Shown: piece after piece, positions 58,440 through 64,000 of the stretch
Position numbering within the stretch: the first letter of the stretch is position 1
Layout: each line of letters begins with the position of its first letter
Assembly: GCF_021531715.1 (NCBI RefSeq)
Contig: NZ_JAFBIT010000002.1
Location: 310,001-374,000 of the forward strand
From: Anaeromassilibacillus senegalensis
GTDB taxonomy: Bacteria; Bacillota; Clostridia; Oscillospirales; Acutalibacteraceae
Direction of reading: 5' to 3'
DNA: 64,000 nucleotides
Position numbers and translations under genes: made by a program
The notes under the pieces: generated by a model
Told to the model about the DNA's origin: nothing
Seen by the model: the letters and a program-made list of their open reading frames with translations, nothing else
Database searches by the model: none

Positions 58440-59771
58440 TTATTCCGCCAGCGCCTTGGTGCGCGCCGCCATGTCGGAAATGCGCACGAGACCGAAGCCG
58501 TCCACGCCGGAAAGCACCGTGTCATGGAGCGGCGCCGTCCACGCTTCGGGCAGGTTTTGGGCGCCGAGCATCATGCCGAGCACGGAGCCCGCCGTCGCGC
58601 AGTTACAGTCGGTGTCAAAGCCCATCGTGAGGCAAAGCCCCATCGTGCGGGTGAAGTCCATTTCGCCCCAGAGCAGACCGAGCGCGACAATCGCGGCGTT
58701 CGAGATCGTGTGGCACCAGTGGTGCCCGTTGTTCTCGTTGTACTTTTCGAGGATGTACGCCGCCGTCTGCTCCGCGGTCTCGCCCGCGTCATACCGGCGC
58801 AGCATCTCGGAAAGCTCCTCGTGCAGGCGGCTCTCCTTCGGGATCTGCCGCATACCCGAACGCACCACCGTACGTAGGTCGTCGCAGACCGCCGCTTTTG
58901 CGAGCATCGCCGAGACCCACATCTCGCCGTAGATGCCGTTTTTCACGTGGGAGATCGCCGCGTCGCGCCACGCCATCTCCGCCGCCGTTTTCATATCGCC
59001 GGGGCAGATGTAGCCGAAGAGGTCGCCGCGAATCTGCGCGCCGATCCACTCGCGGTACGGATTGCGCCACGACGCCGACTGTGGCGGGTAGAGCGCCTGC
59101 GCGAGGTTGATGTACGCGACGCGCTCCGCCGTGCAGGTGTGCAGCAGCGGCAGATTCATCAGCCAGTTCTCCGCCGCGTCGTCCGGCGTAAAATCGCGCC
59201 CGTACTGCTCGACGAGCTTCAGCGCAAGCAGCGTGTAGTTCGTGTCGTCGTCCTCCGGCATGTAGGAGACGTTGTTGATCCAGCCCGTTTTCGCCGCGCC
59301 GTACGCGTGATGGTCGTCGCGCACGTCGTATTTTTCGCGCAGTGCCATGGGAATATCGGACGAGATATACGTTTTCAGCGGCAGGTTGCCGGTTTCCTCC
59401 AGCAGACCGTTGATGCGCGCGCGCCGCCAACCCTCGACCGGCTGACCCAAAAGGCAGCCCGCGCAGCGGCCGAGCCATGCGCCGTAAATCCGGCCAAAAT
59501 TCGGCGCGGTCTTTTCCGCGTCCTCGCCCTCGGCGAGCGCCTGAATGGACGCGAGATCGGACGGCTCCTGCGATTCACGGGACGCAGGCAGCGCCTCCAA
59601 TTCCCCGAGCAGCGCCGCGCCCGCCGCCGTGCGCTCTGCCCCGCGCGGCATTTTCTGGATTTCCTCCGCCCGCGCCGCAAAGCGCGCCGTGTCGCAGCCC
59701 TCATCCGCGCGCTGCTCCACCTCGATCGCGAGCGCGTCGCAGAAATCAAACCATGGTTGTTTTCTCAGCAT
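58440..59771 (-). CDS. ADP-ribosylglycohydrolase-family protein
   Basis: 443 aa. The C-terminal 350 residues carry the DraG-type fold: GAWLGRCAGCLLGQPVEGW, metal-binding EDDDTNYT (about 170-177), and the late GFDTDCNCATAGSVLG. The N-terminal 85 residues are an extra helical, Glu/Ala-rich part. May remove ADP-ribose from proteins or hydrolyse related nucleosides; target unknown. ATG 59771 has GAGAGGAG upstream; monocistronic with promoter 59814-59842. Confidence 0.88.
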   Translation of the reverse strand: MLRKQPWFDFCDALAIEVEQRADEGCDTARFAARAEEIQKMPRGAERTAAGAALLGELEALPASRESQEPSDLASIQALAEGEDAEKTAPNFGRIYGAWLGRCAGCLLGQPVEGWRRARINGLLEETGNLPLKTYISSDIPMALREKYDVRDDHHAYGAAKTGWINNVSYMPEDDDTNYTLLALKLVEQYGRDFTPDDAAENWLMNLPLLHTCTAERVAYINLAQALYPPQSASWRNPYREWIGAQIRGDLFGYICPGDMKTAAEMAWRDAAISHVKNGIYGEMWVSAMLAKAAVCDDLRTVVRSGMRQIPKESRLHEELSEMLRRYDAGETAEQTAAYILEKYNENNGHHWCHTISNAAIVALGLLWGEMDFTRTMGLCLTMGFDTDCNCATAGSVLGMMLGAQNLPEAWTAPLHDTVLSGVDGFGLVRISDMAARTKALAE

Positions 59772-59813
59772 TTTCAAAACTCCTCTCCGGCTCTAAATCC
59801 GGTATTTGCTTTC

Positions 59814-59842
59814 ATTGTACAGCAGCCTGCCACAAAAAACAA
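59814..59842 (-). promoter_or_regulatory. promoter of the ADP-ribosylglycohydrolase-like gene
   Basis: Minus strand TTGTTT (59837-59842), 17 bp, TACAAT (59814-59819). The GCTGCTGTACAATGAAA block is repeated at the neighbouring HAD promoter. Confidence 0.7.
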
Positions 59843-59847
59843 TAGGA

Positions 59848-60540
59848 TTACTCCTGCGGTCTGTGAACGCAGCGGCAGTATTTCATAATATCCAAGGGGC
59901 TTTCAGCGTGCGCATATCCCGCCATGCGCCCCGTAGGCTGCGTGGTACCATCCTTCAAATACCACACAGCCTGAACGGCTTTCATACCCAGCGCGGACGC
60001 CGCTTCCAGTTCGCGGCTGCCGCCATCCCCGACGTACAAGCATTCCTCCGCTTTTACGTTGAGGCACGCCATGCACCGGATAAAAATTTCCGGATCCGGC
60101 TTCTGCAGCCCCTGTTCAAACGAAAGATATTCCGCATCAAAATACGGGTGCAGGATGCTGTTCCGGATCACATCCACTTCCTCCGAAAAGCAGTTGCTGA
60201 TCAGACCAACGCGAATGCCGCTCCCTTTCAGCTCCTCGAGCATCGGCAGAATTTCCGGATGAAGATGCCGAAAGCATTCGCGTTTGGCGGCTTTCCTCTT
60301 TTCCACGAGCCGGTTCAAAAGCGCTTCTGAATAGCTGTTCGTCTTGCGTAAGATTTCCCCCAAAGCAGCTTCCAGTGTCAATCTGCCCGTTGTCCGAGCC
60401 TCGCCGGTCGGCTCCCAAAGCTTCAGAAAGTCGCTTTGCGGAACACCCGCATCTGCAGCCATGTGTGCCCCAAAATATACCGGGCTATTGAATTGTGTAA
60501 TCAAGGTCTCAAACATATCGAAAATAACGGCTTTAATCAT
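59848..60540 (-). CDS. HAD-superfamily hydrolase with non-canonical motif I
   Basis: 230 aa. Motif I is FDMFETL: nucleophile Asp8 with Phe at the position usually held by the second Asp of phosphatases. Motif II-like LISNC, Lys in LQKPDPEIF, and motif IV YVGDGGSRELEAA; helical cap at about 18-85. The DxF type is closer to haloacid-dehalogenase-like subclasses than to phosphatases, so substrate class is uncertain. Start ATG 60540 after AGGAGG, with promoter at 60570-60598. Confidence 0.85.
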   Translation of the reverse strand: MIKAVIFDMFETLITQFNSPVYFGAHMAADAGVPQSDFLKLWEPTGEARTTGRLTLEAALGEILRKTNSYSEALLNRLVEKRKAAKRECFRHLHPEILPMLEELKGSGIRVGLISNCFSEEVDVIRNSILHPYFDAEYLSFEQGLQKPDPEIFIRCMACLNVKAEECLYVGDGGSRELEAASALGMKAVQAVWYLKDGTTQPTGRMAGYAHAESPLDIMKYCRCVHRPQE

Positions 60541-60569
60541 CGGTATCCTCCTGCCGCATATCTGTTTTC

Positions 60570-60598
60570 ATTGTACAGCAGCAAAAGCCAAAAAGCAA
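60570..60598 (-). promoter_or_regulatory. promoter of the HAD gene
   Basis: Minus strand TTGCTT (60593-60598), 17 bp, TACAAT (60570-60575). Confidence 0.7.
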
Positions 60599-60604
60599 CA
60601 CAAA

Positions 60605-60635
60605 AACCGCCGCAGATTTTTGCTTTGCGGCGGTT
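60605..60635 (-). terminator. terminator of the GH5 gene
   Basis: 10-bp perfect stem (60605-60614 with 60626-60635), immediately after the GH5 stop at 60644; the minus strand continues TTTTTG. Confidence 0.8.
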
Positions 60636-60643
60636 CGGTTTCT

Positions 60644-61990
60644 CTATTCGTTTTCCTTTGCCGCGATGAAACCGCGGATGCAGTCGGCGATGTGGTCGTA
60701 GCGGTCGCAGTTTTGGAACAGGAAGTCCTTCGGCATCTCCCGCATTTCCTCCCACGGCGTCGCGCGCAGCTCCTTTTTGAGGACGGTCTCTACGGCGAGG
60801 CGGTGGAAAATCGAGCGCATACGGAACTCGATCTCGTAGAACTGCTCGTCGGAAATCGGCTCGAAGTACGAATCGATCGCGTGGCGCAGCGTCTCCTCGG
60901 ACTGCGCGGTTTCGCGGTGGTGCCCCCAGCGCGCGGCGATTCGCCCCGTAAAGCGCATCCAGGCGGAATCCTCCTTCGGCATCACGATGCTCATCGTGCG
61001 CGCGTCCTTATATGACCACAGCGTCCACGAGACGTTGTTTTTCTCGCAGAGCCCGAGCACGTACGCCATCATGCGGTTGTACAGCTCGATGTCCGGGTGG
61101 TGCTCCAGACCGCACTCGCCGCACCAGATCGGGCGGTGGAACCGCTCGCGGGCGCGGAGCTGGCGGTAGAAAATCTCGTCAAAAATCCGAAAGCGCTCTT
61201 CGTCGGGCATATCGGGGTCGAGCACGCCGCTCTCGTACACGAACGGGTAATAGTGTACGGCGTAGGCGAGCTGCGGGTCCTGCGGCTCGTGGAACAGCTC
61301 GAATTTCCGCCCGAAGTCGTCGCCCTCGAGGAAGATGATATGGTCGGCGTCGACCTCACGGATCGCGGCGATGACCGCGTCGTAGAAGCCGTTGAACTGC
61401 TCGGCGGTCAGCCCGAACGCCGGCTCGTTCAAAATATCGTAGCCCGCGATGATCGGATCGTCCGCATAGCGGCGGGCGATTTCGCGCCAGAGATCGACCA
61501 TCTGCGTCTGGAAGCACTTGTACTTCCAGAACAACGACTGCCCGGTGGGGTTATCGCTGTGCCAGTCGGGATTCTGCCCGCCCGGCGTGGAATGCAGGTC
61601 GAGCACCGCCATCAGGTCGTATTGGCGGCAGTATGCCAAGACGCGGTCGAGACGCTCAAAGCCGTTTTCGAGATACACGCCCGGCGCGTCGTCCGACAGG
61701 AACCAATGGTAATTGAACGGCAGACGCACCATGTTCAGCCCCATCGATTTGAGGTAGGCGAGATCGTCCTCCGTGACGAACGCATCGACGAGGTCGTTGA
61801 AGAACCGACGGCTGTTTTCCGCGCCGTACACCTCGGTGAACGCTTCCTTCATCATTTCATCCGTGCCGGGCATGCCCATCATGAAGTGCTCGAGGTTCAT
61901 CCACGAGCCGATAGCAAAGCCGCGCAGGAACACCTTTTCCCCGTTCCGGACGAAATTCTCGCCCGAAACCTGCAAAAAATCACGGCGCAT
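60644..61990 (-). CDS. GH5-family glycoside hydrolase (cellulase-like), cytoplasmic
   Basis: 448 aa without signal peptide. GH5 blocks: FLRGFAIGSWMNLEHFM start, MVRLPFNYHW, VLDLHSTPGGQN, catalytic acid Glu in ILNEPAFG (about 191), and nucleophile Glu in WCGECG (about 300). The absence of export suggests action on imported oligosaccharides or on a glycoside such as a glucosylceramide-like or exo-glucan product. It starts after argF (18-bp gap) in the same direction. Exact GH5 subfamily not assigned. Confidence 0.87.
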   Translation of the reverse strand: MRRDFLQVSGENFVRNGEKVFLRGFAIGSWMNLEHFMMGMPGTDEMMKEAFTEVYGAENSRRFFNDLVDAFVTEDDLAYLKSMGLNMVRLPFNYHWFLSDDAPGVYLENGFERLDRVLAYCRQYDLMAVLDLHSTPGGQNPDWHSDNPTGQSLFWKYKCFQTQMVDLWREIARRYADDPIIAGYDILNEPAFGLTAEQFNGFYDAVIAAIREVDADHIIFLEGDDFGRKFELFHEPQDPQLAYAVHYYPFVYESGVLDPDMPDEERFRIFDEIFYRQLRARERFHRPIWCGECGLEHHPDIELYNRMMAYVLGLCEKNNVSWTLWSYKDARTMSIVMPKEDSAWMRFTGRIAARWGHHRETAQSEETLRHAIDSYFEPISDEQFYEIEFRMRSIFHRLAVETVLKKELRATPWEEMREMPKDFLFQNCDRYDHIADCIRGFIAAKENE

Positions 61991-62008
61991 GGTTTTCCCT
62001 CTCCGAAA

Positions 62009-62914
62009 TCAGTCCTTCATCAGCGTGACCATGACGGCCTTCTGCGCGTGGAGACGGTTCTCGGCCTCGTCGAAGATCGGGTTCGCGTTCGCTTCAAAGA
62101 CTTCCTCGGTGATCTCCTCACCGCGGTGCGCCGGCAGGCAGTGCTGCACGATCGCGTCCGGCTTCGCGACGGACATGATGCGCTCGTCGACGCAGTAGCC
62201 CTTGAACGCCTTTTCGCGCGCCGCGCGCTCCTCCTCCTGACCCATCGACGTCCACACGTCGGTGATGACGACGTCCGCGTCCTTCGCGGCGGTCATCGGG
62301 TCGTCGGTCAGCTCGAAGCAGTCGTACTGGGCAGCGAAATCGAGGATCTCCTTCGGCGGGCGGTAGCCCTCAGGGCACGCGACGGAAACCGCCATGCCGA
62401 CCTTGAGGCAGCCGACGATCAGGGAGTTCATCATGTTGTTGCCGTCGCCGATGAAGCACATCTTGAGTCCGTCAAACGATCCCTTATACTCGCGGATCGT
62501 CATCAGGTCGGCGAGGATCTGGCAGGGGTGGCAGAAATCCGTCAGACCGTTGATGACCGGCACGGAGCCGTATTTCGCGAGGTCCTCGACCTCCTGCTGT
62601 GCGAAGGTGCGGATCATGATGCCGTCTACATAGCGGGAGAGCACGCGCGCGGTGTCCTGCACCGGCTCGCCGCGCCCGATCTGCGAGCCCTCGCCCGCGA
62701 GCACGACCGCGTAGCCGCCGAGCTGGTTGATGCCCACCTCGAACGAGACGCGCGTTCTCGTGGAGGATTTTTCAAAAATCATGCCGAGCGCCTTGCCCTT
62801 TAAGTGGTGGTGCTCGATGCCGTGCTTCGTCTCATATTTGAGCTGGTCGGCAAGGTTCAGAATGTCGATGATCTCCTCTTTCGAGAGATCGAGCAGCTTG
62901 AGCAAATGTTTCAT
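62009..62914 (-). CDS. argF: ornithine carbamoyltransferase
   Basis: 301 aa. Carbamoyl-phosphate loop FEKSSTRTR (47-55), HPCQ, ornithine-binding DVWTSMG and HCLPAH. Makes citrulline. The ATG at 62914 begins at MKHLLKLLDLS; upstream in-frame codons overlap argD and are rejected. argD-argF adjacency marks part of an arginine biosynthesis operon. Confidence 0.96.
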   Translation of the reverse strand: MKHLLKLLDLSKEEIIDILNLADQLKYETKHGIEHHHLKGKALGMIFEKSSTRTRVSFEVGINQLGGYAVVLAGEGSQIGRGEPVQDTARVLSRYVDGIMIRTFAQQEVEDLAKYGSVPVINGLTDFCHPCQILADLMTIREYKGSFDGLKMCFIGDGNNMMNSLIVGCLKVGMAVSVACPEGYRPPKEILDFAAQYDCFELTDDPMTAAKDADVVITDVWTSMGQEEERAAREKAFKGYCVDERIMSVAKPDAIVQHCLPAHRGEEITEEVFEANANPIFDEAENRLHAQKAVMVTLMKD

Positions 62915-62933
62915 TTTGATATTCCTTTCTCGG

Positions 62934-64000
62934 TCAGTCCTGAATCTGTTCCGCAAAAATTTTAAGACCTGCGTCTATTTCGTCCTTTGTAATGGTGAGC
63001 GGCGGCAGGAAACGCACAAGCTCCTTCGCCGTGAGAATCAGAAGCCCCGCCTTCGCGCAGGCGCTCAGCACGTCGTGCGCGTCGCGGTTTTTCACCTTGA
63101 TGCCGAGCATCAGCCCGCGTCCGCGGACAAACTCGACGTTCGGCAGCTTCAAAAGCTGCTCTTTAAAATATTCTCCCTTTTCGCGCACCTGCTCGAGGAA
63201 CGCTTCGTCCGCCACGCGGGAGACGACCTCCAGCGCGCCTGCCGAGGCGACCGGGTTGCCGCCGAAGGTGGAGCCGTTCATACCCGGCGCGAAGATATCC
63301 TTGACCTTTTCGCCCGCGATGCACACCGCGATCGGCAGGCCGCCGCCGAGCCCCTTTGCCGTCGTGACAACATCCGGCAGAATGCCGCAGCCCTGATAGC
63401 TGAAAAAGTAACCCGTGCGTCCGACGCCGGTCTGCACCTCGTCGAGGATCAGCAGCATATCGTGCTGATCGCACAGCGCGCGAACCGCCTTGAGGTATTC
63501 TTCGTCCATCGGGACGACGCCGCCCTCGCCCTGCACGCTCTCGAGCATCACGGCGCAGACAGACCCATCCAGTTTGCTCTCGAGGTCGGCGATGTCGTTG
63601 CCCTCGGCGTAGACAAAGCCCTCGGTGAGCGGGGTAAAAATCTGGTGGAACGCGTCCTGACCTGTCGCGGCGAGCGTCGTGAGCGTTCTGCCGTGGAAGG
63701 AGTTTTTCAGCGTGACGATCTTGTGCGCGCCCTTTTTCTCGCCGTATTTGCGCGCGATCTTGATGGCGCACTCGTTCGCCTCCGCGCCGCTGTTGCAGAA
63801 GAACGAGCGGCACAGCCCGGACGCCTTCGCGAGCTTTTCCGCGAGCGCCACGTTCGGCGTGCAGTAGTAATAGTTCGACATGTGCTGGATGCGCGCCGCC
63901 TGCGCCGACACCGCCTTGACCCAGCCGTCGTCGCAGTAGCCCAGCGCGTTCACGCCGATGCCGGACGTGAAATCGTAGTAGTGCTTGCCCTCCACGTCCC
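62934..64000 (-). CDS. argD: acetylornithine aminotransferase, N-terminus beyond window
   Basis: At least 355 codons, open to the right edge. YYDFTSGIGVNALGY, FFCNSGAEANE, PLP-binding Asp in LDEVQTGVGRTG, Schiff-base Lys in TTAKGLGGG, NGSTFGGNP. About 35-40 N-terminal residues of the usual about 395 lie outside the window. Transaminates N-acetylglutamate semialdehyde in arginine synthesis (class III aminotransferase). 19 bp before argF. Confidence 0.95.
   Translation of the reverse strand, partial: DVEGKHYYDFTSGIGVNALGYCDDGWVKAVSAQAARIQHMSNYYYCTPNVALAEKLAKASGLCRSFFCNSGAEANECAIKIARKYGEKKGAHKIVTLKNSFHGRTLTTLAATGQDAFHQIFTPLTEGFVYAEGNDIADLESKLDGSVCAVMLESVQGEGGVVPMDEEYLKAVRALCDQHDMLLILDEVQTGVGRTGYFFSYQGCGILPDVVTTAKGLGGGLPIAVCIAGEKVKDIFAPGMNGSTFGGNPVASAGALEVVSRVADEAFLEQVREKGEYFKEQLLKLPNVEFVRGRGLMLGIKVKNRDAHDVLSACAKAGLLILTAKELVRFLPPLTITKDEIDAGLKIFAEQIQD

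Noticed and set aside
1-64000. tRNA, rRNA, CRISPR arrays, IS elements, prophage
   Set aside because: No cloverleaf-type gene, repeat-spacer pattern, transposase or phage structural gene was recognised by reading both strands; a covariance-model scan could not be run.

Overview
The window looks like chromosome of a moderately high-GC, low-oxygen-adapted member of the Clostridia, most likely a gut Oscillospiraceae-type bacterium. This rests on the anaerobic class III ribonucleotide reductase, GTP-type PEP carboxykinase, T-box riboswitches, an mre/mrd/min rod cluster, an ECF transporter core beside truA, a DUF5711 protein, and consensus TTGACA/TATAAT promoters. The organism assignment is inference. 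No rRNA, tRNA, CRISPR array, IS element or phage gene was recognised.

Layout. 1-5640 (minus strand): an exported sialidase running off the left edge, preceded by a RiPP-like cassette transcribed from a perfect consensus promoter. The cassette order is PqqD-like recognition protein, membrane-anchored protein, 83-aa precursor-like peptide, HPr-kinase-like protein, radical SAM/SPASM enzyme. 5800-10110: an XRE regulator with a glycine-every-five-residues tail, then a LacI regulon remnant containing a TolB-like propeller protein, a LacI regulator with matching palindromic operators, and several truncated genes left by deletions. 10117-16190: an AraC regulator divergent from a hexuronate operon (uxaC, uxuB, two sugar isomerase/epimerases, a Gfo/Idh/MocA dehydrogenase). 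16511-17521: a methyltransferase and gene debris.

17600-36400 (minus strand) is housekeeping: pckA; nrdG with an apparently split nrdD; hisS-aspS-pentapeptide protein behind a T-box; mgsA, minD, mrdA, mreDCB; dut; a U32 protein; zapA. 36543-45200 (plus strand): glgP and a GH13 amylase-type enzyme; a second T-box, read here as leucine-specific, that controls a lactate-permease-family carrier and an L-2-hydroxyisocaproate-dehydrogenase-like enzyme; then a fusion gene joining a cut-down response regulator to a C39-like peptidase domain. 45253-64000 (minus strand): a Clp ATPase, a CDP-alcohol phosphatidyltransferase, CvpA, DUF5711, truA, ecfT-ecfA2-ecfA1, an rRNA-type methyltransferase, glmM, ruvBAC, an ADP-ribosylglycohydrolase, a HAD protein, a GH5 glycosidase, argF, and argD running off the right edge.

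The most interesting items are (1) the RiPP-like cassette whose precursor ends in serine beside a kinase homologue, (2) the Leu-type T-box in front of a hydroxy-acid permease and dehydrogenase, suggesting leucine salvage from its hydroxy analogue, (3) a glycyl-radical domain encoded apart from the NrdD body, and (4) repeated deletion junctions that create chimeric genes.
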